Assembly (NCBI RefSeq): GCF_003858635.1
Contig: NZ_RQJO01000007.1
Coordinates: 61,841-125,840 of the forward strand
DNA: 64,000 nt
Direction: 5' to 3'
Source of the DNA: Larkinella rosea
GTDB lineage: Bacteria > Bacteroidota > Bacteroidia > Cytophagales > Spirosomataceae
The notes beneath the pieces were generated by a model. The model did not search any database. It was not told where the DNA came from and worked only from the letters and a program-made list of their open reading frames with translations. Of this stretch, positions 27,231 to 36,123 are shown in pieces (the stretch's first letter is position 1; the number at the start of each line of letters is the position of its first letter). A program made the translations under genes and the position numbers.

Positions 27231-28175
27231 TCACATCTTCAAAATCTGTCGGCATCGTTCGACATCCAACTGCATCTGATCCACCAGCGCAGCCAGTCCT
27301 TCGAACTTCAGTTCCGGACGCAAGTATTCAATGAACTGAACGGTCAGGTGTTCGCCGTAGATTTCCTGGCTAAAATCAAAAATGTAAACTTCGATTGTGC
27401 GGTGCGTGCCGCCAACGGTGGGCCGGGTGCCGATGCTCATGGCGCCACCGAGTTTTTGCCCCTTGTAAATGACTTCAGCGGCATAAATTCCGTTGGAAGG
27501 GATGAGTTTACTCGGGTCGTCGACCTGGATATTGGCGGTGGGAAAACCGATGGTTCGGCCCAATTGCTGCCCTTTTACGATGGTGCCGCTCAAACTGTAA
27601 GGTCGTCCGAGAAATTTGGTAGCGGTTTTTAAATCACCTTCCAGCAGCGCCGTTCGGATTTTGGACGAACTCACGCCCACATCTTCCACATCCTGACGCG
27701 GAATTTCCTCGATCTCGAAACCGTATTCGTTTGCGTGCTGTTGCAGGTATTCAAAGCTTCCTTCCCGGTTGCGGCCAAAGTGATGATCGTAGCCAATGAC
27801 GAGCTTTTTCGTACCCATTTTTTCGACCAGAATCTGCTGGATAAATTCCGCCGACGTCAGTTCGGAAAACGACCGTGTAAACGGAATAACCACCAGGTTG
27901 TCAACCCCCGCAGCGGCCAGCAGTTCGGTTTTTTCTTCGAGCGTGGAGAGTAATTTGAGCCCCTGGCTATCGTTGGAAACCACCGTTCGCGGGTGGGGCC
28001 AGAAGGTGAGCACAACGGTCTCTCCGCCCGAATTTGAAGCATCACCCCGACGGGCGATTTCGGTGAGCCGGTCTAAAATTTTCTGATGGCCTAAATGAAC
28101 GCCGTCGAACGTTCCGCTGGTAACAACGGCGTAGGGTATGGGTTGAAAGGTATCAGTTCCGTGGTAAATCTTCAT
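27231..28175 (-). CDS. ribF: Bifunctional riboflavin kinase / FAD synthetase
   Basis: The 314-residue enzyme phosphorylates riboflavin to FMN and adenylylates it to FAD. The N-terminal nucleotidyltransferase shows TSGTFDGVHLGHQKIL (20-35) and VIGYDHHFGRNREG; the C-terminal flavokinase has GRTIGFPTANI and NGIYAAEV. The length is typical. It overlaps truB by 4 bp and ends the ftsX-uppP-truB-ribF run seen in many Bacteroidota. Confidence 0.93.
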   Translation of the reverse strand: MKIYHGTDTFQPIPYAVVTSGTFDGVHLGHQKILDRLTEIARRGDASNSGGETVVLTFWPHPRTVVSNDSQGLKLLSTLEEKTELLAAAGVDNLVVIPFTRSFSELTSAEFIQQILVEKMGTKKLVIGYDHHFGRNREGSFEYLQQHANEYGFEIEEIPRQDVEDVGVSSSKIRTALLEGDLKTATKFLGRPYSLSGTIVKGQQLGRTIGFPTANIQVDDPSKLIPSNGIYAAEVIYKGQKLGGAMSIGTRPTVGGTHRTIEVYIFDFSQEIYGEHLTVQFIEYLRPELKFEGLAALVDQMQLDVERCRQILKM

Positions 28176-28861
28176 GAATGTAATGGCTCAACGGGGCGGT
28201 TTTTGCTGATAAACCCCTCGATCGTTTCGGCCTCTTCGATCCGGAAATCACCGATGCGCGTCCGGCGGAGGGATTTCAGGTAAGCCCCATTTTGCAACAA
28301 TAGCCCCAAATCGCGTACTAAGCTACGGATGTATGTCCCTTTTGAGCAAACAATCCGGAAATCAATTTCAGGAAATCGTTCCGAACGGACTTCAAAGGTA
28401 GAAACCGTAATGACACGTGATTTAATTCCCCCATCCACTTGATCGGCGGTTTCGCCCCGACGCGCTTTTTCGTAAAGCCGCTCGCCATTGACCCGAACGG
28501 CCGAATAAATGGGTGGAATCTGGTCGATGACGCCGGTCAGTTGCTGAACGGCGGTTTGAATGGCTTCGGGAGTTATGGCGGAAACATCAAATTCAGCATC
28601 AAATTCGGTTTCCAGATCAACGGAAGGAGTAGTTTTTCCCAGCACCAGTGTTCCGGTGTATTCTTTTTCCTGTGCCTGGTAACTGTCGATTTGCTTGGTC
28701 ATTTTACCGGTACAAAGAATCAGTAAACCGGTCGCGAGCGGATCAAGCGTTCCGGCATGACCGATTTTTTTGAATTTGCCGGCAAATTTAAGCTTTTTGA
28801 CGACGTCGAATGACGTCCAGGTAAGCGGTTTATCGATGAGGATCAGTTGCCCTTCTTCCAT
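28172..28861 (-). CDS. truB: tRNA pseudouridine-55 synthase
   Basis: TruB makes pseudouridine at position 55 of the tRNA T-loop. The 229-residue product carries KPLTWTSFDVVKKLK (10-24) and GHAGTLDPLATGLL (35-48), which holds the catalytic Asp, then the GTYIRSLVRDLG segment. It lacks the extra PUA domain of the E. coli enzyme, as is usual in Bacteroidota. It is translationally coupled to ribF. Confidence 0.93.
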   Translation of the reverse strand: MEEGQLILIDKPLTWTSFDVVKKLKFAGKFKKIGHAGTLDPLATGLLILCTGKMTKQIDSYQAQEKEYTGTLVLGKTTPSVDLETEFDAEFDVSAITPEAIQTAVQQLTGVIDQIPPIYSAVRVNGERLYEKARRGETADQVDGGIKSRVITVSTFEVRSERFPEIDFRIVCSKGTYIRSLVRDLGLLLQNGAYLKSLRRTRIGDFRIEEAETIEGFISKNRPVEPLHS

Positions 28862-28870
28862 ATATTCCGT

Positions 28871-28943
28871 CCTGAATCGGGATTACACTGATTCAAGGAT
28901 TAACTAAGATTGATCCTCTTAATCCTTGTAACCCCGGTTCAGG
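28871..28943. repeat. Bipartite intergenic inverted repeat
   Basis: AAGGATTAA (28895-28903) pairs with TTAATCCTT (28919-28927), and the outer CCTGAA (28871-28876) pairs with TTCAGG (28938-28943), with partial pairing between. It fills the 87 bp gap between uppP and truB and is a different sequence type from the TGAACA-arm elements. Confidence 0.7.
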
Positions 28944-28948
28944 AATGT

Positions 28949-29728
28949 TCAGACAATATCTAATTTTACGCCGGCCGCAAGTAAACCCAGCAGTAGCAAA
29001 CCGAGGGCAATGCGGTAATAGCCAAACACTTTAAAACCATATTTGGTCAGAAAACCGACAAAACTCCGAATGGCCAGCAAGCCGACAATAAAGGCAATCA
29101 GGTTGCCGATGAGCAAAATTTGTATTTCGTCGGATTGAATGGTTTTGTAGGTTTTCAGGAGTTTATAGCCCGTAGCAGCTGCCATAGTCGGAACGGCGAG
29201 AAAGAAGGAGAATTCCGCAGCCTGTTTGCGGGTAAGTCCCTGGGTCATGCCACCAATGATGGTAGCCGCTGATCGGGAAACGCCCGGAATCATAGCGATG
29301 CACTGGAAAAAACCAATCTTGAGCGCTTCGGGGAAGGTAACGTCGTAATCGCGGGGAAACTCTTTGAAAATCCGGTCGATGTAAATCAGCAGAATCCCAC
29401 CCAAAAGGAGTGTGATGGCAACAACGGTTACGTTTTCCAGCAGGGAATCGATGAAGTCGTTCAGCAAAAAACCGATAACGGCGGCTGGCAAAAACGCAAC
29501 GAAAAGTTTAAAGTAAAAATCGGTGGTTTGTAAAAACCGGCGACGGTAGAGCACCAGAACCGATATGATACAGCCAAACTGAATATTAACGGTATACAGT
29601 TTCGTAAATTCCGCTTTGCTGATGCCGACCAGTGACGAGTAAATAATCATGTGGCCCGTCGACGATACCGGCAAAAACTCGGTCAATCCTTCAATAATAG
29701 CAAGAATAATTGCGTGGAGGAAACTCAT
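28949..29728 (-). CDS. uppP: Undecaprenyl-diphosphatase
   Basis: This 259-residue, roughly eight-helix BacA/UppP membrane phosphatase recycles undecaprenyl pyrophosphate to the monophosphate, the carrier used both for peptidoglycan and for the glycan locus in this window. The two catalytic motifs are present: [17 protein letters not shown] (14-30) and [13 protein letters not shown] (about 153-165). Its 5' end overlaps the DUF3098 gene by 4 bp. Confidence 0.93.
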   Translation of the reverse strand: MSFLHAIILAIIEGLTEFLPVSSTGHMIIYSSLVGISKAEFTKLYTVNIQFGCIISVLVLYRRRFLQTTDFYFKLFVAFLPAAVIGFLLNDFIDSLLENVTVVAITLLLGGILLIYIDRIFKEFPRDYDVTFPEALKIGFFQCIAMIPGVSRSAATIIGGMTQGLTRKQAAEFSFFLAVPTMAAATGYKLLKTYKTIQSDEIQILLIGNLIAFIVGLLAIRSFVGFLTKYGFKVFGYYRIALGLLLLGLLAAGVKLDIV

Positions 29729-29928
29729 TGATTCGTAGGTCGGCGCAAAATGGCAAAAAATTCAAGAATAAAACCGCTCATGACAATCAACGGGCCAATG
29801 GTGAGACCCAGCGCGCCAAAGCCAAATTCTTCCGTATCGAGGCTCATGACAATGAATCCAAGCAGAATGATGACCACGCCGATTACCATCAGGGTGTAAT
29901 TTGCGCGTCCGAAGGGTAATTTACTCAT
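29725..29928 (-). CDS. DUF3098 family small membrane protein
   Basis: A 67-residue protein with two hydrophobic helices ([20 protein letters not shown] and [20 protein letters not shown]), a short link with a GFGA motif and the C-terminal RRPTNQ tail. DUF3098 proteins of this size lie between ftsX and uppP in many Bacteroidota; their role is unknown. The ATG at 29926-29928 (MSKLPFG) is preferred over a start at 29973. Confidence 0.85.
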   Translation of the reverse strand: MSKLPFGRANYTLMVIGVVIILLGFIVMSLDTEEFGFGALGLTIGPLIVMSGFILEFFAILRRPTNQ

Positions 29929-30004
29929 GTACGTCTTACGGGTTGAATGGTTAAAAAATGGTGGTATGGGCAAAACATATGACTGATTTTACCCGTTCAA
30001 CAAA

Positions 30005-30880
30005 TCAATACAAGTCGTCCAGCGACAACCGCAAATACCGGTGAACCGCCTGAAACGTGCTGATCAAGCCGATAATAATGCCGAGAATAACAATTGCTCC
30101 CAGCAAATAAACGATTTTTTCGGGCTCCTGTAAGGTGGCCAGGCCGTCGATGTTCCGAATGGCGACCTGCAATAGGATAAATAATAAAGCTGCCGCAATG
30201 ATTCCACTGATCAATCCCTGGGTGATTCCACGACGGAGAAACGGAAGCTGAATAAAACCGTTCGTTGCTCCCACCAGCTGCATGCTCCGGATCAGCAGAC
30301 GTTGCGAATAGAGCGCCAGCCGGATCGTGTTGTTCATCAGAACGATGATAATCACCAGCATGATCGCGGCAAAAACCGACATGATGATGTAAATTTTGGT
30401 GATGTTTTTATTGATTTCGTCAACGATATTTTCCTGGTAAATCACTTCAAAAACCCCGTTGACACTCTCCAGATCCGCTTTGACTTCCTGAAGACGGGAT
30501 TCCTGAAAATAATCTTCCTGTAATTTGATGCGGTAGCTGTCGCGCAGTGGGTTTTCGTTCAGGAAATTGGTGAAGTTTTCTTTTGTATCGGCCATGAACT
30601 CCTTGGCGGCCACATCTTTACTGACAAACGTAACCTGGGGTGATGTGCCATTGTACAGCACGTACGGTTTTTTGATGACCTCCGCGTGCAGCTTTTCGAG
30701 CTTATCCGAATCCAGATCCTTGTCTAAAAAAACCCGCACTTCATTGTTCTCGCGAATATAACGCACCAGCTTTTTGGACTGAAGCACCAGCATCCCGCAA
30801 AAACCGATCAAAAACAAGGCCGAAGTCAGGCTGAAAAGAATCATCCCGCTCGGATAGGCACCCACTTTCTTTTTTGCCAT
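30005..30880 (-). CDS. ftsX: Cell-division protein FtsX
   Basis: FtsX is the permease-like half of the FtsEX complex that activates cell-wall hydrolases at the septum. The 291-residue protein has one N-terminal membrane helix (MILFSLTSALFLIGFCGMLVL), a periplasmic domain (about 45-165), and three further helices in an FtsX domain with RLALYSQRLLIRSMQLVGAT. FtsE is not adjacent. A clear promoter lies 40 bp upstream. Confidence 0.92.
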   Translation of the reverse strand: MAKKKVGAYPSGMILFSLTSALFLIGFCGMLVLQSKKLVRYIRENNEVRVFLDKDLDSDKLEKLHAEVIKKPYVLYNGTSPQVTFVSKDVAAKEFMADTKENFTNFLNENPLRDSYRIKLQEDYFQESRLQEVKADLESVNGVFEVIYQENIVDEINKNITKIYIIMSVFAAIMLVIIIVLMNNTIRLALYSQRLLIRSMQLVGATNGFIQLPFLRRGITQGLISGIIAAALLFILLQVAIRNIDGLATLQEPEKIVYLLGAIVILGIIIGLISTFQAVHRYLRLSLDDLY

Positions 30881-30927
30881 ATAAAACTCGGTCGGGTCGG
30901 GTTATCGTCCCATAGCGACGTCGGTTA

Positions 30928-30956
30928 CAAAAATACGGATTTTGCCCGAACACCAA
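30928..30956 (-). promoter_or_regulatory. ftsX promoter (TTG - 18 bp - TATTTTTG)
   Basis: On the minus strand TATTTTTG (30928-30935) matches the Bacteroidota -7 consensus TAnnTTTG, and TTG lies 18 bp upstream at 30954-30956. The predicted transcript starts about 40 nt before the ftsX ATG. It should drive the ftsX to ribF run. Confidence 0.6.
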
Positions 30957-31150
30957 CCCATTCCGTTAAATCGGTGCGGGAGATTTAGGAAAAATTAAGA
31001 GTTTGGCTGAAAAACAGGGTTTTTAGGTAAGTAGTATGTCGGATAATACCAGCGGAAGGCCAATAAATCCCAACAACCAGTAAAAGCCCCATTTGCGTTT
31101 CGTTAACACTCATTAACAAGCCATTAACTTAAGCATAGCGCAAAGACCAT

Positions 31151-31158
31151 TAGATTTG
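31151..31158 (+). promoter_or_regulatory. Candidate promoter of the propeller lipoprotein gene, TAGATTTG
   Basis: TAGATTTG matches TAnnTTTG exactly. The transcript would start near 31165 and give a leader of about 25 nt, which also argues against a start at the TTG at 31156. No TTG -33 element is evident. The remaining part of the 308 bp gap 30881-31188 shows no gene. Confidence 0.5.
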
Positions 31159-31188
31159 TTGAAATCACTTGGTGTCAAAAAAGGAAAA

Positions 31189-32187
31189 ATGATGAAATAC
31201 GCATATGCTTTGTGCTTGCTGTTCGTTTTTTACACTTCGTGTAAAGGACAAAACAAAACTAACCTGCCATCGGATAGTGTCAAGTCCGAATCCCAAGACG
31301 TAACTACCTCCTATGGACCTGACCGGATTACGCGTACGATCAAGCAGGATAGAAAGGGAAACATTTGGATGGCAACATTTGGTGGTATTTTCCGGTATGA
31401 TGGAAAATCGTTTACTAATGTAACCGATAAAGTGAGTCCGGCCCGCTTTTTTTCGATTTTGGAAGATCGGAAAGGTAATTTTTGGTTTAGTACTGTCGGT
31501 TCAGGAGTTTATTATTATGACGGAAAAACCTTTCAAAACTTTACAACCCGGGATGGGCTTGCCAATAATCAAGTTATTGATATTTATGAAGATAAAACCG
31601 GTACCATTTGGTTCGGCACCCTGAGCGGAGCGAGCCGCTACGATGGGAAAACCTTTCGAAATTATCGGATGAATGAAGGGCAGAATTTTACAACGAAAGA
31701 AAAAAACGATAATGATGTTAATTCGATTATTGAAGATAAAACCGGGAAATTCTGGATTGCTACGCGGGGTGATGCCTGCCTGTTTGATGGGAAAACAGTT
31801 ACGGTTTTAACCCATGACGGCCAGCCTTTTACGAATGTCCGTACGATAATCGAAGATAAAAAAGGCAATATCTGGCTCGCTGGCAGTGATGGCCTGTGGC
31901 GCTATGACGGCCGGGTATTTACCAATATCACCCGGAATTTTGTTGGGTATGTCCACGAAGATAGAAAAGGAAATATTTGGACTACTTCAGAAGCCAGCCT
32001 GGGCTGGATCCTTTCCCGTTATGATGCAAAGACCTTATCCAGTCTAAAGCCCATGGTAACCGAAATAAATCCCAATGAAGGAAAAATGCTTTTTGGGATT
32101 TTAGAAGATGATAAAGGCAATATCTGGTTTGGTGCCGATGGCGTGTATCGGTATGATGGGAAAACGATTACTGACTTTAAAAAGTAA
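31189..32187 (+). CDS. Secreted beta-propeller lipoprotein (two-component-regulator propeller repeats)
   Basis: About 332 residues: a short signal peptide (YALCLLFVFYTSC, Cys about residue 18) followed by eight or so repeats of the type EDRKGNIWFGT..GVYRYDGKTF. These are the Reg_prop repeats found in the sensor half of Bacteroidota hybrid two-component systems. Here no membrane helix, histidine kinase or DNA-binding domain follows; the protein ends after the last blade. It is therefore a free-standing periplasmic or surface propeller, ligand unknown. The start ATG at 31189 (or 31192) follows AAGGA. Confidence 0.8.
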   Translation: MMKYAYALCLLFVFYTSCKGQNKTNLPSDSVKSESQDVTTSYGPDRITRTIKQDRKGNIWMATFGGIFRYDGKSFTNVTDKVSPARFFSILEDRKGNFWFSTVGSGVYYYDGKTFQNFTTRDGLANNQVIDIYEDKTGTIWFGTLSGASRYDGKTFRNYRMNEGQNFTTKEKNDNDVNSIIEDKTGKFWIATRGDACLFDGKTVTVLTHDGQPFTNVRTIIEDKKGNIWLAGSDGLWRYDGRVFTNITRNFVGYVHEDRKGNIWTTSEASLGWILSRYDAKTLSSLKPMVTEINPNEGKMLFGILEDDKGNIWFGADGVYRYDGKTITDFKK

Positions 32188-32362
32188 AAAGAAGAATTTG
32201 GAAAGGAAAAACAACCGAAAAACCGCTCCGATCAGTCATTCGTAAACTTCAGATTTCCCTTTCCCGGTTTTGACCTGAATTTTAGAACAAACTCATTGGA
32301 GCGGTCCGTCATTGCTGATTGATGGGAGTGGTTTTTGATCGTGACCCGCATCGTTATCGTTT

Positions 32363-32746
32363 TTAGACCTTAATTGGCCCGACCTGAACGGGCGTCAACT
32401 GATCAAGCTCTTCCAGCTCAAACAACCGGGAGCGAATAAAAAACCGTATGCCCAGCGGTATTTCAAGTGAAAAACTCGCTCCCCGGCCGGGCGTTACGTC
32501 GATGGTCAGCTGGGTGTGTTTCCAGTATTCGAACTGATCTTCCGACATGAAAAAATCACAGCCGTGAATTTGTCCCAACCAGACGTCGGAGGAGCCGATG
32601 ATGAAGTCGCCTTTGGCAAAGCACATGGGCGAAGACCCATCACAGCAGCCTCCGCTCTGGTGGAACATCAATTCGCCGTTCGCTCTTTTGAGTTTGTTGA
32701 TGATGATGACGGCGGCATCCGTAACCTTAACACGGGAGATTGCCAT
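32363..32746 (-). CDS. DUF779 family protein, aldehyde dehydrogenase partner
   Basis: The 127-residue protein has the DUF779 hallmark cysteine cluster HQSGGCCDGSSPMC (about 29-42) and the QFEYWKHTQLTIDVTPGRGASFSLE segment. DUF779 genes are regularly found next to acetaldehyde-type dehydrogenases, and this one lies 57 bp downstream of such a gene; a role as a metal-binding accessory protein is an inference. The ATG at 32744-32746 (MAISRVKV) was chosen because the longer frame from 32797 would read through a hairpin. Confidence 0.82.
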   Translation of the reverse strand: MAISRVKVTDAAVIIINKLKRANGELMFHQSGGCCDGSSPMCFAKGDFIIGSSDVWLGQIHGCDFFMSEDQFEYWKHTQLTIDVTPGRGASFSLEIPLGIRFFIRSRLFELEELDQLTPVQVGPIKV

Positions 32747-32762
32747 TTGCAGTTGTGATTGA

Positions 32763-32797
32763 GTGAATGAGCGCGGGCGGCCCCGTCGCTCATTCAC
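32763..32797. repeat. Intergenic hairpin with shared GC-rich core
   Basis: GTGAATGAGCG (32763-32773) pairs perfectly with 32787-32797. The loop and inner arm include GCGCGGGCGGCCCCG, which is also found in the much larger hairpin near 25985. It lies between the aldehyde dehydrogenase and DUF779 genes. Confidence 0.75.
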
Positions 32798-32803
32798 AAT
32801 TGG

Positions 32804-34342
32804 TCAAAAGAATCCCAGTTTATTCTTGCTGTAGGAAATCAGCAGGTTTTTCGACTGGCGATAGTGATTCAACATCGAGAGGTGGTTTTCGCGGCCAAAA
32901 CCGGATTTCTTATACCCACCAAACGATGCGTGCGCCGGGTAGTTGTGGTAGCAATTGACCCAGACCCGTCCCGCCTGAATCGCTCTTGGAACCTGATAGA
33001 GTTCATGCGCATCGCGCGTCCAGACACCCGCGCCCAAACCGTATAGCGTGTCATTCGCCATTTCGATGGCTTCATCGACGGTTTTGTAAGTCGTAGCCGA
33101 AACCACCGGCCCGAAGATTTCTTCCTGGAAAATCCGCATGTTGTTGTTGCCCCGGAAAATCGTCGGTTCAATGTAGTAACCGTTCTCCAAACCGCTATTC
33201 AGTTTGGCCGGGCCACCGCCGGTCAGGATTTCGGCGCCTTCCTGCTTCCCAATGTCGATGTACGACAGAATTTTCTCATACTGATCGTTGGAAGCCTGGG
33301 CGCCCATCATTGTGGTTGTATCGAGCGGGTGGCCCAATTTAATGGCCCGGGTGCGTTCGACAACGCGCTCCATGAATCCATCAAAAATGCTTTCGTGAAC
33401 GAGTAAGCGCGACGGACAGGTACAAATTTCGCCCTGATTGAGCGCGAACATGACGGCACCTTCGATGCATTTATCAAAAAACGCATCGTCGGCATCCATG
33501 ATCGAGGGCAGGAAAATATTCGGTGATTTACCACCCAGTTCCATTGTCACCGGAATCAGGTTTTCCGACGCATATTGCATAATAAGCCGACCGGTGGTGG
33601 TTTCGCCCGTGAAAGCCACCTTGGCAATGCGTTTCGATTGGGCCAGTGGTTTTCCGGCTTCCGGTCCAAAACCGTTGATGATGTTGATGACTCCGGGAGG
33701 AATCACATTTTCGAGTAACTCCATCAGCACCAGGATCGAAGTTGGCGTTTGTTCGGCGGGTTTCAGCACCACGCAACAACCCGCGGCCAGGGCAGGAGCG
33801 AGCTTCCAGGTGGCCATCAGCAACGGGAAATTCCAGGGAATGATCTGAGCCACAACCCCGATCGGTTCTTTGATAATCATCGAAACCGTATCCGCATCCA
33901 GTTCCGAAACGGAACCTTCTTCGGCACGAATCACGCCCGCAAAATACCGGAAGTGATCGACCACCAGCGGTAAATCGGCGGCCATTGTTTCGCGCACTGC
34001 TTTGCCGTTTTCAACGGTTTCGACCCGGGCCAGAAACTCGAGGTTTTTCTCGATGATGTCGGCAATCTTAATGAGTATGTTGCTGCGTTCGGTGGCCGAC
34101 GTCCTCGACCAGCTGGCAAAGGCTTTGTGGGCCGCATCGATGGCCAGTTCGACATCAACAGCTTTTGAACGGGGCATTCTGGAAATCAGGCTGTCGTCGA
34201 TCGGGGAGTTGTTTTCGAAGTATTCACCGCCAACGGGAGGTACCCATTTGCCCCCGATAAAATTCTCATACTGATTTCTGAATTGTGGTCGTTCCAATTG
34301 AGTAGCCGAGCGGGTGGCCACGGGTGCTTCTAAGGTTTCCAT
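32804..34342 (-). CDS. NAD(P)-dependent aldehyde dehydrogenase (acetaldehyde/ExaC-like)
   Basis: This 512-residue ALDH has all catalytic residues: Asn171 in IPWNFP, Glu268 in [10 protein letters not shown] and Cys307 in [11 protein letters not shown]. The GEICTCPSR form and the length match ExaC/AldA-type enzymes that oxidise acetaldehyde and other short aldehydes to acids. The DUF779 gene follows it on the same strand, and an AraC-type regulator is divergently encoded 229 bp away. The likely role is aldehyde detoxification or alcohol oxidation. Confidence 0.92.
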   Translation of the reverse strand: METLEAPVATRSATQLERPQFRNQYENFIGGKWVPPVGGEYFENNSPIDDSLISRMPRSKAVDVELAIDAAHKAFASWSRTSATERSNILIKIADIIEKNLEFLARVETVENGKAVRETMAADLPLVVDHFRYFAGVIRAEEGSVSELDADTVSMIIKEPIGVVAQIIPWNFPLLMATWKLAPALAAGCCVVLKPAEQTPTSILVLMELLENVIPPGVINIINGFGPEAGKPLAQSKRIAKVAFTGETTTGRLIMQYASENLIPVTMELGGKSPNIFLPSIMDADDAFFDKCIEGAVMFALNQGEICTCPSRLLVHESIFDGFMERVVERTRAIKLGHPLDTTTMMGAQASNDQYEKILSYIDIGKQEGAEILTGGGPAKLNSGLENGYYIEPTIFRGNNNMRIFQEEIFGPVVSATTYKTVDEAIEMANDTLYGLGAGVWTRDAHELYQVPRAIQAGRVWVNCYHNYPAHASFGGYKKSGFGRENHLSMLNHYRQSKNLLISYSKNKLGFF

Positions 34343-34385
34343 GGATTAGTGACTTTGTTAAACTGATCGCTTGAATTTGAATTGT

Positions 34386-34398
34386 GACAAATTTTGTC
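34386..34398. promoter_or_regulatory. 13 bp perfect palindrome GACAAATTTTGTC, possible operator
   Basis: The palindrome lies in the divergent gap between the aldehyde dehydrogenase and AraC genes, 44 bp upstream of the dehydrogenase ATG, where a regulator could act. It may instead be part of the promoter, because its minus-strand half reads AATTTG. No second copy was found nearby. Confidence 0.3.
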
Positions 34399-34571
34399 GA
34401 AATCGTGCAAGAATATTTTCGGTATTGTCTCAAAAACTTACGATATTCTCTCTTTCTGACTTTTGCGATTGGGCCTTATTGAAAAAGTGCTTTCTTCGAA
34501 ATGGAATTAGACTTTTCCGGGAATAAACCCAACTGAAGCCAGATTAGCGAACGAACCAGCACCAGCAAGCC

Positions 34572-35501
34572 ATGACATCGGGAATAAAAGCAATGCAACA
34601 TTCGGACATTATTCCAGCCTGGGGAGGTCGGCTGGATGCGCTGGTGGAAAATAAACTGACGCTGAGCCACGAAGTGGCGGAATTACACCTGTACGAGACG
34701 TTTCAGCGCGCCCAACTGGTTGAACTGGAGTTTAGCTCACCGGTTTTGACGAGCATGCTGACCGGAAAAAAGGTGATGCACATCGATCAACTGAAACCGT
34801 TCGATTATTTACCGGGCGAATCACTGGTTTTACCGGCTAATATGTCCATGAAGATTGATTTCCCCGAAGCAACGATTCAGTCGCCAACGCGATGTATTGC
34901 CCTTACGCTTTCGGAAGAATTCATTCAACAAACGGTCAATCACCTCAATGAAGAATATCCGCGAACCGAGCCGAATGAACTATGGGAGGTTGATACCAAT
35001 AATTATCACTTGCAGAACAACTTTGAAATCAGTGCGTTGATCGATAAAATCATCCGGCTTTACCGGGAAAACAATGTCCTGAAACCGTTTTTTATTCACA
35101 ATTCCCTCGAAGAACTGGTTGTGCGGCTGATGCAAACGCAAGCCCGGCGGGTGCTGGTCGATCAGGCCCGGAAATACATGAACAACCACCGGCTGGCGTT
35201 CGTAGTAGAATACATTCGGAATAATTTGACGAAAGCATTGGCCATTGACGATCTGTCGAATCAGGCCTGCCTGTCCAAATCTCATTTCTTTCGGTTATTC
35301 AAAAACGAACTCGGGATTTCACCGATTCAGTTTATTCTTCAGGAACGCATCCGGCTGGCCAAACAGATTCTGAGCAATCCGTCCAAGTCGATCACGGATG
35401 CTTGCTTCGAATCTGGATTTAATAGTGTAACGCATTTCAGCAATGCGTTCCGAACGGTCGAGCACATCAGCCCCCGTCAATACAAGCAGCAATTGGGTTA
35501 G
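34572..35501 (+). CDS. AraC-family transcriptional regulator
   Basis: The 309-residue protein has an N-terminal sensing domain of about 200 residues, resembling the AraC_N type, and a C-terminal double helix-turn-helix (about 212-305: IRNNLTKALAIDDLSNQACLS, SKSHFFRLFKNELGISPIQF, SITDACFESGFNSVTHFSN). Divergent placement suggests it controls the aldehyde dehydrogenase and DUF779 genes, probably in response to the aldehyde or alcohol substrate. It ends 6 bp before the convergent DoxX gene. Confidence 0.87.
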   Translation: MTSGIKAMQHSDIIPAWGGRLDALVENKLTLSHEVAELHLYETFQRAQLVELEFSSPVLTSMLTGKKVMHIDQLKPFDYLPGESLVLPANMSMKIDFPEATIQSPTRCIALTLSEEFIQQTVNHLNEEYPRTEPNELWEVDTNNYHLQNNFEISALIDKIIRLYRENNVLKPFFIHNSLEELVVRLMQTQARRVLVDQARKYMNNHRLAFVVEYIRNNLTKALAIDDLSNQACLSKSHFFRLFKNELGISPIQFILQERIRLAKQILSNPSKSITDACFESGFNSVTHFSNAFRTVEHISPRQYKQQLG

Positions 35502-35507
35502 ACGGTT

Positions 35508-35942
35508 TTAGTGTTCGTGCCGACTCATCCAGTCGTCCATCGAAAACTTTCCCGAACCAACAACCAGGAACATAATCATCAGAAACAGAACGACAACCGA
35601 GAGCCAGAGTTCGGAATTCAACGCGGAGAATCCTCGGCTGATGTTGACGAAAAAAACCGCTCCAATTAGAATGGGCAATTGAAGGGCAATTGCCAGTCGG
35701 GTCAGGCAGCCAGACGCAATCAGCAAACCGCCGACGAGGTGGGCAAAGGCGACGTAATGAACGAGAATAACCGGCGTCAGCCCAAACTTGCTTCCGCCGA
35801 CGAGTGAGGAAAGGTAGGTGGTGTCTCCAATAAAACTAACTCCTTTCAGGAACAGAATGATTCCCAGCATAATGCGAAGTGCGTCAATCCAGGCGGGGTG
35901 ATGCGTATCACCCCAATGCTCAACACGTTGTAGAACGTTCAT
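35508..35942 (-). CDS. DoxX family membrane protein
   Basis: A 144-residue protein with four membrane helices. The first contains LRIMLGIILFLKGVSFI, typical of the DoxX family, and a HLVGGLLIASGCLTRLA stretch follows. DoxX proteins are linked to respiratory and oxidative-stress functions, but the reaction is not settled. Its gene is alone on this strand; the convergent AraC gene is 6 bp away. Confidence 0.82.
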   Translation of the reverse strand: MNVLQRVEHWGDTHHPAWIDALRIMLGIILFLKGVSFIGDTTYLSSLVGGSKFGLTPVILVHYVAFAHLVGGLLIASGCLTRLAIALQLPILIGAVFFVNISRGFSALNSELWLSVVVLFLMIMFLVVGSGKFSMDDWMSRHEH

Positions 35943-36039
35943 GACTTAGCTGTTTAGGAAATAACTAGCCTAAGGTAGTCAAAAATTAGATAAAAGCAAG
36001 AATTTGTTGGAGAATTTATTATTGAGTGATTGTATGATC

Positions 36040-36109
36040 GATCGATTGAGTGAATAAATCAGAGATCATTCTTTTGTATTCGCACCATCACTCATCCACT
36101 TAATCGATC
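36040..36109. repeat. Imperfect intergenic inverted repeat
   Basis: GATCGATTGAGTG (36040-36052) pairs with 36097-36109 with one mismatch, and an outer GAGTGAT/ATCACTC pair exists at 36024 and 36087. It lies between the DoxX gene and the TPR gene and is another GAGTGA-type element. Confidence 0.6.
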
Positions 36110-36123
36110 TATGAACTTACCGA

